DNA of 64,000 nt from Flexithrix dorotheae DSM 6795 (GCF_000379765.1 NZ_KB903431.1:263788-327787); one strand, 5' to 3'; shown: positions 8,871-18,459, counted from the first letter of the stretch. A program made the numbers and translations. Notes: generated by a model from the letters alone, not told the origin.

Positions 8871-9530
8871 ATGAGACAAGTTTTTGTGATTTTTCTATTT
8901 ATTTTTTCACAAAATCTATATGCACAGGAAGATACATTGTTTTTTCATAAAGGAAAAAGGTTATTTATAAAACATAAATATAAAAGGGCTATCTCTCAAT
9001 TCAATAGATTTATTAAACTCCACCCTAATGATACTATGGCTTACTTTTACCGGGGTATTGCTAAATATTACATAGAGGATAATCAGGGGGCTTTCCAAGA
9101 CATAGATAAAACAATTTCTTTAGATTCAAATTTTCATTATGCCTACAACGTCCATGGGAGTTTGAATGCAAGGTTAAAAAACTTTGAGGAGGCAATTGAT
9201 GATTATAATAAGGCAATTGAGCTTGATCCTGATAATCCAAAATATTATTTTAACCGAGGTAATGCCAAATTCGGTAATATTCGCCATAATGTCATGTATT
9301 ATGAGGAAAATTACAAAGAAGTCTTAATGGATTATACAAAAGCCATTGAACTTAATCCTGAATTTGCAAAAGCTTATTATAACCGAGGATTAGTTAAAGA
9401 TGAATTTTCAGATTATAAGGGAGCTTATGATGATTTTAAAAAAGCACTAGAATTTGATCCAAATCATTATAAAGCTAAAATTGCCGTGGAAAATTTTGAG
9501 TATGAAAATTTCTCTTTAGAATCATACTGA
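8871..9530 (+). CDS. Secreted TPR-repeat protein
   Basis: This 219-residue protein has a signal peptide (1-18, ending YAQ) and about five tetratricopeptide repeats. The repeats include canonical segments such as AIDDYNKAIELDPDNPKYY and FAKAYYNRGL. TPR arrays form a superhelix for protein-protein contacts; no enzymatic domain is present. It is on the plus strand, convergent with the ATPase gene, with only three bases between the stop codons. The partner is unknown. Confidence 0.8.
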   Translation: MRQVFVIFLFIFSQNLYAQEDTLFFHKGKRLFIKHKYKRAISQFNRFIKLHPNDTMAYFYRGIAKYYIEDNQGAFQDIDKTISLDSNFHYAYNVHGSLNARLKNFEEAIDDYNKAIELDPDNPKYYFNRGNAKFGNIRHNVMYYEENYKEVLMDYTKAIELNPEFAKAYYNRGLVKDEFSDYKGAYDDFKKALEFDPNHYKAKIAVENFEYENFSLESY

Positions 9531-9533
9531 ACA

Positions 9534-10652
9534 TTATATCACCACAAAGTCCCGAAAATTATCCCTATCGATTATTCTTTGCTCAGCTTTATATTTTTCT
9601 ACAAATGTTTTAGGAAGAGTTGTTCCTTTTTTTGCCTTCCATTTAAATTCAAAGCCGGTGATTTTTCCATCCATTTCCTCTATGAAATCTACTTCCTGTT
9701 GTTGTTTGGTTCTCCAAAAATATGTTTTTGCAAAAGTTCTTTTATAGTGATTCTGTTTTATCCTTTCAGAAATGAGGAAATTCTCCCATAAAGCTCCTGT
9801 ATCCTGCCTCAGGTTTAGAGTTGCAAAGTTTCCAAGAACCGTATTTCTAACCCCATTGTCATAAAAATAAATTTTTTTATTTTTCTTAATTTCATTCCTC
9901 AGGTTTCCGCTAAAACTCCCAAGTTTAAAAACTACATATCCTTTTTGTAAAATATCAATATAATTGCTAATCGTATTTCTGTCTACGCCTACGGTTTGTG
10001 CCAGCTCATTATAATTGACCTCATTTCCCATTTGTAAAGCTAAAGCCTGTACTAATCGATCAAGCACCTCTGGTTTTCCAATTTTTGAATAAGCAAGGAT
10101 ATCCCGGTATAAATAGCTGTCTACAAGTTGTTTTAGAACTTCTTTTTCTTCACCTGGATTATTCAATACATCTGGGTAAAATCCATAGATGAGCCGGTTT
10201 TCCAATTGTTGCTCCGAAACAAGATAGCCATGTTTATTTTCATATTCTTCCCAACTGATGGGAAACATTTCAAACTCCCATTTTCTTCCGGTTAATGGTT
10301 CACTAAGCTGATTGGTTAGATCAAAAGAAGAAGAGCCACTTACAAATAATTGAATACCATCAAATTGATCCACAAGTATTTTCAGGGTTAAGCCAATTCC
10401 TGGAATTCTTTGAGCTTCATCAATAAAAATGACCTTATGTTTTCCGATAATACTTTTCAATTGTTCTGTATTGGGCTGATCCAACAAGGACCTGACGGTA
10501 GGATCATCAGCATCTAAAAACAGATGTGAACCATGGATGAGTTTCGATTTAATCAGAGTGGTTTTTCCAACCTGCCGTGGACCAATTAGAATGATGGCTT
10601 TACCACTCCCTACCTTTTTTTGTAATACCTCAACTAAAGTTCTTTCGTACAT
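9534..10652 (-). CDS. AAA-type ATPase with DUF4143 domain
   Basis: The protein has 372 residues. The N-terminal AAA domain has Walker A GPRQVGKT (about 24-31) and Walker B KVIFIDEAQRI. Sensor-like FVSGSSSF follows. The C-terminal DUF4143 domain ends in a nuclease-like core EVDFIEE..GFEFKWK, reminiscent of PD-(D/E)xK folds. This large prokaryotic family is common in accessory DNA; its members are suspected of roles in toxin-antitoxin-like or defence functions, but the biochemistry is poorly known. A helix-turn-helix-like segment (NYNELAQTVGVDRNTISNY) lies in the middle, as is typical of the family. It is a single gene without an obvious partner. Confidence 0.85.
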   Translation of the reverse strand: MYERTLVEVLQKKVGSGKAIILIGPRQVGKTTLIKSKLIHGSHLFLDADDPTVRSLLDQPNTEQLKSIIGKHKVIFIDEAQRIPGIGLTLKILVDQFDGIQLFVSGSSSFDLTNQLSEPLTGRKWEFEMFPISWEEYENKHGYLVSEQQLENRLIYGFYPDVLNNPGEEKEVLKQLVDSYLYRDILAYSKIGKPEVLDRLVQALALQMGNEVNYNELAQTVGVDRNTISNYIDILQKGYVVFKLGSFSGNLRNEIKKNKKIYFYDNGVRNTVLGNFATLNLRQDTGALWENFLISERIKQNHYKRTFAKTYFWRTKQQQEVDFIEEMDGKITGFEFKWKAKKGTTLPKTFVEKYKAEQRIIDRDNFRDFVVI

Positions 10653-10741
10653 TATGCTTTATGAGTTATGACTATTTATGAATTAATTCATGTAAAGTTA
10701 TAACTAAAAGTGAATTTAACTTGTTTGTAAATTAAATATTT

Positions 10742-11125
10742 TTAGTGGAAGTGACCATTATTTATCAACCAAAAAGAATCCTTTTTTAAACAATTAGCCT
10801 CATAAATTGGCAGTTCAAGTAAAAAGAAAAGAGAGATGAAAATTACTGCAAGAAATTTAATTGGGGCATAGGAATCTTTAAGATATATTGCGCTGAAAAA
10901 TAGATTAGTTGCATACAGAATAGAAATGCAAATTACAATTAAATAAAAAGGTAATTGATAGGTGGTTATATTCGAATAAACTAACTCATTCAATTCTTGA
11001 TCATTTAACTCTTCTACGGTTTTGAATAAAAATAATTCTTCAGTTAGAACATCTTTAATACAAAACAAAAATAAAAATGGACCAAAGAATAGAAATATGG
11101 AAAATACAATTTTAATATATTTCAT
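10742..11125 (-). CDS. Hypothetical membrane protein
   Basis: The protein has 127 residues with three predicted transmembrane segments: about 7-24, about 57-78, and about 88-105. I recognise no family. Its start overlaps the stop of the HEAT-repeat gene by four bases (ATGA-type overlap), which implies translational coupling and a shared transcript. The short C-terminal tail is polar and has one Cys. Confidence 0.6.
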   Translation of the reverse strand: MKYIKIVFSIFLFFGPFLFLFCIKDVLTEELFLFKTVEELNDQELNELVYSNITTYQLPFYLIVICISILYATNLFFSAIYLKDSYAPIKFLAVIFISLFFLLELPIYEANCLKKDSFWLINNGHFH

Positions 11126-12690
11126 TTCAAATAAAAGTCAAAACCTTCCACCGGATTTTCTTGGAAATACTTTTTCTCCTGATGTGTTTCATTCACCAGT
11201 TTATAAACTTTTAGTGCTCTTAGCTTTTCTTCGTCTGTGGGTGCTTTATACAGGTGGACAGCTTCTTGTTTCCATTTATTCAGAAAAACAATGGCCTTTT
11301 TTCTTACGGTTTCATTCTGATCAATTGTTCCAATTAACAGATCTGGAAAGCCAGTAAAACCGCCAATTTGGCTAAAGAGATTAAGGATTGAAATTTTTAA
11401 TTCTTCTGAGGATGATTCCTGATAGCCAGATCTTGCAATTTCCAATATTTCCAGAGTATAATGCCTGCCTAAAAACTCAAGGATGATTTTTCTCAGACCG
11501 ATATTTCCAGTAAATAGATTTTCGCTGGCAAAACTTATGGCTAAAGAAGTATCTAGCCTGGTGGATACATAAAAAGCGGTTTTTACAATTCTTGGTTTTT
11601 TATTTTCCAAATATGGCTTGATGAATTCAGCACTGTTCTTTGCCCCGATATCCAACAATCCTAGTAAAGAGCCAATTACCTGTTTGCCCTCCTTTAAATT
11701 TCCTTCATAGATATCCTGGAAATCTATGAAGGAATCTTTGAGATAAAATCTGCAGAAGTGTCTGATTGTGCCTGAGTTATCAGCTAAAAAATTAGGAATT
11801 AAATCTTTAAAAGCCGGAGTTCCTTTAATGGACATTAGGGTCTTCATCCTAACTCTGGCAGATTTATCGTTTAGTAAAGCCTGTTGCTGAGCATGATTGA
11901 ATTTATCAAAGTGTTTTAAGCTCAATAACCTGATCAGAAAACTTTTATCATCAATCAAAAGGTTCAGTTCTTCTGGTGATTCCAATTTTTCTGACAAATG
12001 GTTAGCAAGAATTTTTCTCTCTTTTTCTGGAACAGACCTGAATTTGGCAAGAGTTTCCTTTCGGTTATCTTCCAATATAAATTTTATTAACTCAAAATAT
12101 ATTCCTGATAAGTCGGCTCTTTCAACGGACAGTAGCCAATGAAGATGAGAGAGATTATCAAGAAGAGCTGGTAAATATTCCAGTTTTTTGAATTTCAATA
12201 ATTCCTGCCGAACTACATTTCTGACAACTGGTACCCAATCTGCTAACCTGAATAGTAAGAATGGAAAAACCTCCGGTTTTTGTGAATTTCCCAGTCTTTT
12301 TACAGCCTCCTCCCTGACGTATCCATTGCCATTTAATGAAGCAATTTTTAAAATCAGGATAAAATCTGCTGTAGAAAAGTGCTTTTGGAAGAATATAAAA
12401 TCTGAACGTAATATATCGCAACGGCTTAATGTAGGGTAAAAATTTTTCTTCCTGTTTATGGCATAAAATAAAACCCTGATGGAATGTATAGCCCCTGCTC
12501 TGATCTTTTCTGAATTGTCTTTAAGGAAGGGAAAAATATCTTGGATCAGATTTGGAGTACCTGTTTCGGAAAGTTTTTGTAGGGCAAATAATTTTTCTTT
12601 CATATGATTATTCCTGGAAAATAATCCTTTTCTGTTGGGTTGCCGCAAGATTTCGAGGTATTGCCAGACTTCCATTTTAAGATACTCCAT
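11122..12690 (-). CDS. HEAT-repeat protein
   Basis: This 522-residue protein has no signal peptide. Repeated helical pairs with the HEAT signature run through it (EKIRAGAIHSIRVLF, GYVREEAVKRLGNS, ARVRMKTLMSIKG, ETVRKKAIVFLNKW). Such solenoids serve as scaffolds; no catalytic motif is visible. The listed ATG overlaps the preceding gene by 14 bases. A second in-frame ATG at 12675 (MEVWQYLEIL) would leave a 1-base gap and may be the true start. It sits in a four-gene minus-strand run (13219 to 10742). Confidence 0.7.
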   Translation of the reverse strand: MEYLKMEVWQYLEILRQPNRKGLFSRNNHMKEKLFALQKLSETGTPNLIQDIFPFLKDNSEKIRAGAIHSIRVLFYAINRKKNFYPTLSRCDILRSDFIFFQKHFSTADFILILKIASLNGNGYVREEAVKRLGNSQKPEVFPFLLFRLADWVPVVRNVVRQELLKFKKLEYLPALLDNLSHLHWLLSVERADLSGIYFELIKFILEDNRKETLAKFRSVPEKERKILANHLSEKLESPEELNLLIDDKSFLIRLLSLKHFDKFNHAQQQALLNDKSARVRMKTLMSIKGTPAFKDLIPNFLADNSGTIRHFCRFYLKDSFIDFQDIYEGNLKEGKQVIGSLLGLLDIGAKNSAEFIKPYLENKKPRIVKTAFYVSTRLDTSLAISFASENLFTGNIGLRKIILEFLGRHYTLEILEIARSGYQESSSEELKISILNLFSQIGGFTGFPDLLIGTIDQNETVRKKAIVFLNKWKQEAVHLYKAPTDEEKLRALKVYKLVNETHQEKKYFQENPVEGFDFYLK

Positions 12691-13219
12691 TTACTCTCAA
12701 ATTAATAAGTTCTTTTTTATCAAGGTTAATCTGAATATTCCAATGATAACTGCCCCCATCGAAAACTACCAAATATTCCGTCATCCAATTTTTATCTGGT
12801 TTAGAGATACCTCTTATTTTGTCTATTAAATTGTACCTATCCCAATTGCAACTTAAGTAAATATAGCGTTCTCCTTTTTCTGAAATGAAACCAATGTATT
12901 GCCTTTGATATTTCTTTAGCTTTTTATGGATGGTGGGACCAATATTCTTACCCTGATTAATTCCTTTATTAACTTCCTTAAGGTGATTGTTTAATAATCG
13001 CTCTACTAATTCTATGTCATTAATAGTGGGAGTAAAACGATATTCAGATGGAGGATTTTGCGAGAAAGGCATTTGATATTCTTTAGAGAATATTACTCCT
13101 TCAAAGTTTTTACCTTTTACATAAGTTGAAAATTTAGAAATTTTTTTACTGCTTATTACCTTCTGGGCAAACGTGGATAATCCAATAAGTAAAAATAAGA
13201 TGGTGGAAATTATTTTCAT
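12677..13219 (-). CDS. Hypothetical secreted protein
   Basis: The protein has 180 residues with a clean signal peptide (1-18, FLLIGLSTFAQ). The mature part is basic and mixed alpha/beta, with no recognised domain. It is tightly coupled to the downstream HEAT-repeat gene by overlap, suggesting that the two work together or are simply in the same cargo transcript. Confidence 0.6.
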   Translation of the reverse strand: MKIISTILFLLIGLSTFAQKVISSKKISKFSTYVKGKNFEGVIFSKEYQMPFSQNPPSEYRFTPTINDIELVERLLNNHLKEVNKGINQGKNIGPTIHKKLKKYQRQYIGFISEKGERYIYLSCNWDRYNLIDKIRGISKPDKNWMTEYLVVFDGGSYHWNIQINLDKKELINLRVNGVS

Positions 13220-13246
13220 GCTTAAAAAAAGTTATTCCTTCCTCTC

Positions 13247-13876
13247 TCACAAACCTTTTAATTTTTCTTTTATTGATTGAAGAAGAGCGGTATCTTCTTT
13301 ATATTCTGCTGCAAAATTTTGTAAATCCTTTGTAGTAAATATGGGACTCCGGACAAAGTCATACATACCATATTCCTTGAGAAATTTGGTAAAAATATCC
13401 CGGCAACTCCCATACTCCTCATGAATTAATTCATCTCCAGTTTGCCCTGAATCCCAGGCTTCATATTTCCGTAAGAAAAGGGATTCATGACTTTTCGTGA
13501 ACCAATTTCGGGTGTAACCATCCTCTGCAAATGCTGTTGTATAATCTTTCATTCTCCATAAAAATCCGTTTTTAAATTCATTGATCGTTACCAGATCTTC
13601 ACGAAATTTCGGTAATCCCCAGCTTTCTCTGTGTTGCTCAAAAAATCCCTCACAATCTTCTCCTTCACAATGTCTTAAAATAAATTCTGCTCTGGTTTTA
13701 GCATGATGTATATTTGTTTTATACAAGTAGTCCGCAATAGTCTTGAAATCTAAAATAGGGTCATGAGTATTTGATCTTTTCCTTATTGCTTCATCAAGCA
13801 CTGCTCTGGGAAGAAGTGAAAGTGGTGATTTTATTTCTAAAATTTTGTTTAGATGTAGAATTCTTGAATCTTTCAT
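13247..13876 (-). CDS. Hypothetical cytoplasmic protein
   Basis: This 209-residue protein has no signal or membrane segment and many charged and aromatic residues. A local Cys pair (HCEGEDCEGFF) is present. I do not recognise a family. It lies 28 bases upstream of the secreted-protein gene on the same strand, so it may head that transcript. About 120 bases of very AT-rich sequence separate it from the next gene upstream. Confidence 0.55.
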   Translation of the reverse strand: MKDSRILHLNKILEIKSPLSLLPRAVLDEAIRKRSNTHDPILDFKTIADYLYKTNIHHAKTRAEFILRHCEGEDCEGFFEQHRESWGLPKFREDLVTINEFKNGFLWRMKDYTTAFAEDGYTRNWFTKSHESLFLRKYEAWDSGQTGDELIHEEYGSCRDIFTKFLKEYGMYDFVRSPIFTTKDLQNFAAEYKEDTALLQSIKEKLKGL

Positions 13877-13999
13877 TTAGATCATTTTCAATTAATCCTT
13901 ATGGTAATTTAATAAATAGCTATTTAAAAAAAATGATCAATAGAAATTGATATTACCCTAACACTAAGTTAGCGTTTATTTGAAAGGTTTCATATAATA

Positions 14000-14557
14000 T
14001 CATAAGAAGTCTTCACCATATTTAAAATTGAGATAATATTTTTTGAAATTATTTAAATCACTAAATATAAGCCCTGAATCCAAACTATAAATGGCTAGTA
14101 TTTTCCCGTCATCTAATTTGTAAACATCAAAACCAGTTCCTTTCCATATTTTATCTTTAATACTAGTAGGTTTAAAAATAATCTTCTTAATTTCGTTTGA
14201 GTCAATTGTTAGATAAAAGGGAGTGATTTTGTGATTATCAGATATTTCAGCCGCGATTGGTAATTCAAAAAGGCTAAAATTCATTTCTTTTTCATTTTCA
14301 AATAATAGCCCTCTATCTCCAAATATATTCATATAGAAAACTAAATATTTGCTATTGATTAAGTATATCCTTTTATCTAAAACCTTGGGTTTTTTTATTA
14401 GATTTTCATCGGTTAAATAATGCTTAATTTGGGTTAAAAGGTCAGTCGAAAAATAAAAAGCTGATACATTATTAGGTAGCCTGATTTTTAAAGGATAATT
14501 TTCAAATAAATATTTCTGTCCCTTATCAGTTTTGAAGCTTTCAAATAATTCTTCCAT
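14000..14557 (-). CDS. Hypothetical protein
   Basis: The protein has 185 residues, is cytoplasmic by sequence, and has alternating beta-type segments with many Lys, Phe and Tyr. No family is recognised. The base composition is notably AT-rich compared with the transfer genes, in keeping with recent acquisition. It could be an immunity-type protein, but nothing specific supports that. Confidence 0.5.
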   Translation of the reverse strand: MEELFESFKTDKGQKYLFENYPLKIRLPNNVSAFYFSTDLLTQIKHYLTDENLIKKPKVLDKRIYLINSKYLVFYMNIFGDRGLLFENEKEMNFSLFELPIAAEISDNHKITPFYLTIDSNEIKKIIFKPTSIKDKIWKGTGFDVYKLDDGKILAIYSLDSGLIFSDLNNFKKYYLNFKYGEDFL

Positions 14558-14591
14558 TCAGAAAATTTATTTTTATTAAAATTAAAAATCT

Positions 14592-14861
14592 TTACCTACT
14601 CCTTTTATCAAATAAGGTCTTCCGCCTTCTGGATTCCATCCGATCAAAATGATCATTAAAGTTAGCTTGTTGATGATTATTATTCCCGAAAATCATAAAT
14701 ATTAAGGTTTCTAAAAATCGTAAAAATTTAGATTTCTTAGGGGTTTTTCCAAATTCTCGCATGGTAACATTAAGTTTACTTAAAATAAGCTGTAAAGATG
14801 ATAAACTCCAAAATTGGATAGCTGGATTGAAAAAACAATAGTCCAATCGATACCCTCCCAA
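14592..14861 (-). CDS. Small hypothetical ORF (doubtful)
   Basis: The frame spans 89 codons; an internal ATG at 14762 would give 56 residues (MREFGKTPKKSKFLRF...). The short form has one hydrophobic stretch (TLIFMIFG) and a very basic tail (RMESRRRKTLFDKRSR). It starts immediately downstream of a REP-like palindrome. There is no homology signal that I can see, so this may be non-coding. Confidence 0.25.
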   Translation of the reverse strand: MGGYRLDYCFFNPAIQFWSLSSLQLILSKLNVTMREFGKTPKKSKFLRFLETLIFMIFGNNNHQQANFNDHFDRMESRRRKTLFDKRSR

Positions 14862-14862
14862 A

Positions 14863-14902
14863 ATTCTAACAAAGTTTCCATTTTGTGGAGGACACGTCCT
14901 CC
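14863..14902. repeat. REP-like palindromic repeat, copy 1
   Basis: The 16-base palindrome GGAGGACACGTCCTCC (14887-14902, 7-bp arms and a 2-base centre) is preceded by an AACAAAGTT-containing stretch. The same arrangement is found at 19532-19572 in the same orientation. The form resembles the short palindromes mobilised by REP-associated transposases in Bacteroidota. No transposase gene lies nearby. Confidence 0.65.
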
Positions 14903-14959
14903 TTGGAGCTATAGGTTGGGTAAGATGAACTGGTAGTCAGCCGTCTAGATTAGCAAGTG

Positions 14960-15394
14960 TTATTTTAGTTGAATTCCAGCTTTAGCAGCAGCTTTCTTAA
15001 TTGCTTCCTTTTCTGCAAGAATTATATCTTTTGGACCAAGAGCATTTTTTATAATACTATAAATCTTAAGATAATCTACTTCAATTACTGGTGACTCTAT
15101 TTCATTTGCAATCAAGAGAACATAATTGTACCCAAGTTCATGTAGTGCACCATTTAAAAGGCTAATGTCTTCTTCAATCAAGGTGAATATTAATTCATTG
15201 CTCCATTGTGAGAATTCAATATTTGTATTACACGATGAGTCGAATGTGCAAACAAATTGTTTTACTATTTCATGGTTCAGGTCTTCAAAATTCCTGCTTA
15301 ATTTTTTTAAAGCATCAATATTGCATTTTTTACAGTCCTGGGCAATCCCGAATTGTACTACCAAAATTAATGGAATAATAAAAAGCTGCTTCAT
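14960..15394 (-). CDS. Hypothetical secreted protein
   Basis: This 144-residue protein has a signal peptide (1-18, FGIAQ) followed by a small domain with four Cys: a DCKKC pair near the N-terminus, and C49 and C55 (FVCTFDSSC). These probably form two disulfides in the periplasm. The C-terminal 30 residues are a Lys/Ala-rich helix. No family is recognised. It is flanked by non-coding stretches and probably transcribed alone. Confidence 0.6.
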   Translation of the reverse strand: MKQLFIIPLILVVQFGIAQDCKKCNIDALKKLSRNFEDLNHEIVKQFVCTFDSSCNTNIEFSQWSNELIFTLIEEDISLLNGALHELGYNYVLLIANEIESPVIEVDYLKIYSIIKNALGPKDIILAEKEAIKKAAAKAGIQLK

Positions 15395-15579
15395 TTAATC
15401 AATATTTTTCAAACGTTAGTGGAAGTACAAAGGGTTTTATTTTCCTATTTGTAAATTTTTCCTTTTATCCCTGAGCAATCCTACTGGCATAAGATTAGGA
15501 CAGTAATTAAACCATTATCCTTAATCTAGTCCCTCAAAACCTGAATAAGGAACTATTATTGGAATGTTATTCACCGAAT

Positions 15580-16206
15580 TTAAATATTTTGAACTTTAAT
15601 GTTATAAACATCTATACTTGTTCGAGGAGATGTGAAAATTCTAATACCATCTAACGCTTTAGACTTAAGCTCAAATTCACCTATTTCCCTTTTATTGTAA
15701 ATTATATTTCCCTTATATCCACTAATAAATACTTTAATTTCTTGAGGCGAATTTGTTATGTCATTATCCGTAAATTTAGATAATAAAATGATTTCCTTTC
15801 TATCTGCATATAACTCTTCAGAAACAACTATCTCAGATTTGTTGGTTATATATATTCTATAGTCCATGGAGGCGCATGTCAGCATAATACCTGCTCGAGA
15901 ATGGGAATCAATATCTCTTCCCAATAGATCTATTTTGAATGTGACAGAAAAATTTTCTTTCAAATTGTAAAGATATGTCCTATTATATGGAGCAGAACTT
16001 GTTTGGCGAATGGTGTCTTTTGCATGTATGTGGTATTTCCCATTTTTCAATTCTAAGGAATGATATTGAGTTTCTTCCTCAATCCACCGTAGTTCATTAT
16101 TATCAAAATTTTCATCAATAAGGACGTTTTTGTCCTTTAAACTACAAGAATTTAGGAATGCAATTGAACATATAAGAATCGCTGGCTTAATTAATAATGA
16201 CTTCAT
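15580..16206 (-). CDS. Hypothetical lipoprotein with jelly-roll-like domain
   Basis: The protein has 208 residues. A lipobox (LNSC, Cys at about 21) follows a hydrophobic core, so it should be a lipid-anchored envelope protein. The mature part is beta-rich (IDENFDNNELRWIEEE, SVTFKIDLLGRD, IRIFTSPRTSIDVYNIKVQNI), a pattern seen in concanavalin-like or DUF1080-type jelly rolls that bind glycans. No active-site residues can be assigned. Confidence 0.65.
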   Translation of the reverse strand: MKSLLIKPAILICSIAFLNSCSLKDKNVLIDENFDNNELRWIEEETQYHSLELKNGKYHIHAKDTIRQTSSAPYNRTYLYNLKENFSVTFKIDLLGRDIDSHSRAGIMLTCASMDYRIYITNKSEIVVSEELYADRKEIILLSKFTDNDITNSPQEIKVFISGYKGNIIYNKREIGEFELKSKALDGIRIFTSPRTSIDVYNIKVQNI

Positions 16207-16419
16207 ATTTTTAAATAAAAGAGTTAGGGAGGAAATCTTACTTAAGAATTCAAATTAACGAGGGATATTTTGCATAAAAACGGATAGTGCAAATGAAAAA
16301 TTTTACTACTGAATAATTAAACAATATATCATTCTGTTAATTCTTTTCTGGGCCTTAAATAGGCATAATTAAAGCCAGATAAAGAACACAAATTAATTAT
16401 CAACTTAAAATTTATAATA

Positions 16420-16806
16420 TTAAAAATTAGGAAGTTCAATATTCGCAACCGGTTTCAATCTATTTACATCATCCAACCAAATTCTAAGGATATTCTCTAG
16501 TGCAATTTCATCCTTTATATTATAATATTTTTCTGTTCTAATAAGAAATAAATCCCAATCATTTCCATGAATTTCTTCATTATATTTTTCATCAAATTCA
16601 AGATATTCAACTTCATAATTTAGGAAGTAGAATTTTGTTATTTCCTCTCTACAATCTGCTCCTTTTATCATCAAAACCGTTATCCAAGCTTTATTATTGG
16701 GGTTTTGACCAGTGGCTGAAACTTTTGCTCCGACCATACCATTTGCAGTTCTTCCATTTTTGAGTTGATTCAAAATTTTGAATTCTATATTCGTTTTTGG
16801 CTGCAT
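16420..16806 (-). CDS. Hypothetical cytoplasmic protein
   Basis: The protein has 128 residues with no export signal. The N-terminal half is beta-rich (AWITVLMIKGADC) and the C-terminal half helical. Its start overlaps the end of the lipocalin-like gene by 22 bases, so the two are co-transcribed. A pair of an exported lipoprotein and a small cytosolic protein is common in cargo regions; I do not know the function. Confidence 0.5.
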   Translation of the reverse strand: MQPKTNIEFKILNQLKNGRTANGMVGAKVSATGQNPNNKAWITVLMIKGADCREEITKFYFLNYEVEYLEFDEKYNEEIHGNDWDLFLIRTEKYYNIKDEIALENILRIWLDDVNRLKPVANIELPNF

Positions 16807-17285
16807 TTATTATTCTTTTTCTTTTTAAATGTTAGTATTCTCTTTATTGGTGTGGAAAGTTTTTCTGTTATAATCAGTAAATCATCTTTCATTTCATAAT
16901 TATATCCAATAACGTAATCAGATTTAATCAGAATTAAGGTGTTTTCGTCAAATTGATAGTAATATTTGTTTTCATTTGAAAGACTTAAAATACTATCGTT
17001 TTCAAATCTGATTCGGGCTTCTAAGGATAAATCTTGACCCAGAAATTCTTTTTCGTTAAATTGATCAGCATAGTCTGATGGGAAATTCCAATTTACAGTG
17101 TCTTGAAATTGTTTAAGTAATTCGCTCTCAGTTTGGATAAGTATCCAATTACCTAACAAATTAGCCTTATCGGAGTCGTCATAAAGTAAGTCATTCCTGC
17201 TGTCGTTTTCTCCTACACATGTCATCAGAAGGCTAATTATGATGAATAAAAAAATCAGTATTTTTTTCATTTTTATCACTACCAA
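16785..17285 (-). CDS. Lipocalin-like lipoprotein
   Basis: The protein has 166 residues. The likely start is the ATG at 17270 (MKKILIFL), which gives a standard signal peptide with the lipobox LMTC. The mature domain begins with ANLLGNWIL, continues with strands such as LEARIRFENDSILSLSNENK and KYYYQFDENTLILI, and ends in a Lys-rich tail, like small lipocalin-like domains of Bacteroidota. These bind unknown ligands in the periplasm. It overlaps the downstream hypothetical gene. Confidence 0.6.
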   Translation of the reverse strand: MVVIKMKKILIFLFIIISLLMTCVGENDSRNDLLYDDSDKANLLGNWILIQTESELLKQFQDTVNWNFPSDYADQFNEKEFLGQDLSLEARIRFENDSILSLSNENKYYYQFDENTLILIKSDYVIGYNYEMKDDLLIITEKLSTPIKRILTFKKKKNNKCSQKRI

Positions 17286-17324
17286 TATATTTGCAAATAC
17301 TTTTTTGAAAATAAGCAGAATATT

Positions 17325-17432
17325 ATTTTTTCAGGGAAAATATTGAAATAAGTCTCCTAGACCAAAGTCACAGCGGAAATCATCACAAGACATACTGATT
17401 TTGGTACTGATTTTTTTTAAAAAGTTTGATTT
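17325..17432. repeat. Imperfect direct repeat of about 108 bases, copy 1
   Basis: Starts ATTTTTTCAG and ends GTTTGATTT. Between these the sequence matches the copy at 18558-18666 at most positions (shared blocks include AAGTC, CCTAG, AAAGTCAC, GAAATCATCAC). The copies flank the 17431-18459 gene, one at its 3' end and one upstream of its start. Confidence 0.75.
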
Positions 17433-18459
17433 ACTTTTCTTCAAGAGTTACCTCAATTACATATCTAAACCCTAAATCGACTGAAGGTTTTTCGTAAGTT
17501 GTATTCTTCCCAATTGAAATATTTTGAAGCCTATTATTAAAACTTCCTCCTTTGGAAATATTTTTTGTATTTGTCATTTCAGCCATATTGCCAATTAAAT
17601 TGTAAATACCAAAATTATTCGGGGTATTGGATTTGACACCAGAAGGCATTTTCCTTAGCCCCTTGCACTGATATGTTTTTTTAATATTATCATCCAAATA
17701 AAAATGGTCATGTACGTTAAATTCCACAAGGTTTACTATAATATTTGGATGATAAGTTAATCCAAGGCTATCAAACTGAGGTTTGTTGATTATTTTACAA
17801 CTTAAATCATATTTTGCACTTTTTTCATCGTAAAATTTAAAGCATTTCCTGTTATAATCTTTTAATAAGCTACGGTTCTTTCTTTTACCAGTTAAGGTAC
17901 CATACTTATGTACCGTAGTATCCATATTAGCTATAGCAGCCAATTCCCACTCAGAAATTGATGGTAGTCTATATGTTAATTTTAAATGATACTTTTTCAG
18001 GGACTTTAGTTTTTTACGAAACTCTGGAGAATTCACTTTTTCTGTCCAAATATCGGTTAACCACTTACAAAATCTATTAGCTTGATCAAATGATATTCCC
18101 ACCACAGGTGAATAACCATATCCAGGATTTCTTAAGTAATGATCAATAAAAGGCTCGCTTTCACTGGAAAAAGCACTATTAATATTTAAATCATGACTTG
18201 TCCAGACCATTGTATCTGGTAATTGTAATGAAAAATATTCTTCAGTAGAATCCTTAATATAATGTAAATACTCCAAATACTCCAAGTTGCTAACCTCAGT
18301 TTTACTAATAAAAAGGTTGTTTTTTATCCTTACACTATTTGAAAATTCAATTGTTCCATTTTTTACTTTGTACTTCCCCAATTTAATAGGGTCGTAATTG
18401 TAATAATTGTTAGTGCAACTTGAGATTAAAAGAAAAATTAGGAATACATATTTTACCAT
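17431..18459 (-). CDS. FGE-sulfatase-like lipoprotein
   Basis: This 342-residue protein has a lipobox (LISSC, Cys at 15). The mature part has the fold signatures of the formylglycine-generating-enzyme-like family: FISKTEVSNLEYLEYL near the N-terminus, PVVGISFDQANRFCKWL, YRLPSISEWELAA, GIYNLIGNMAEMT and a terminal LGFRYV. The catalytic Cys pair of true FGE is not evident, so like the gliding proteins GldJ and GldK this is probably a structural member. It may sit at the outer membrane. It is flanked by direct repeats, which suggests it entered or moved as a cassette. Confidence 0.75.
   Translation of the reverse strand: MVKYVFLIFLLISSCTNNYYNYDPIKLGKYKVKNGTIEFSNSVRIKNNLFISKTEVSNLEYLEYLHYIKDSTEEYFSLQLPDTMVWTSHDLNINSAFSSESEPFIDHYLRNPGYGYSPVVGISFDQANRFCKWLTDIWTEKVNSPEFRKKLKSLKKYHLKLTYRLPSISEWELAAIANMDTTVHKYGTLTGKRKNRSLLKDYNRKCFKFYDEKSAKYDLSCKIINKPQFDSLGLTYHPNIIVNLVEFNVHDHFYLDDNIKKTYQCKGLRKMPSGVKSNTPNNFGIYNLIGNMAEMTNTKNISKGGSFNNRLQNISIGKNTTYEKPSVDLGFRYVIEVTLEEK

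Noticed and set aside
9534-10652. DUF4143 ATPase paired with the neighbouring TPR protein as a toxin-antitoxin system
   Set aside because: The genes are convergent, not co-transcribed, and the TPR protein is exported, so a cytoplasmic pair is unlikely.
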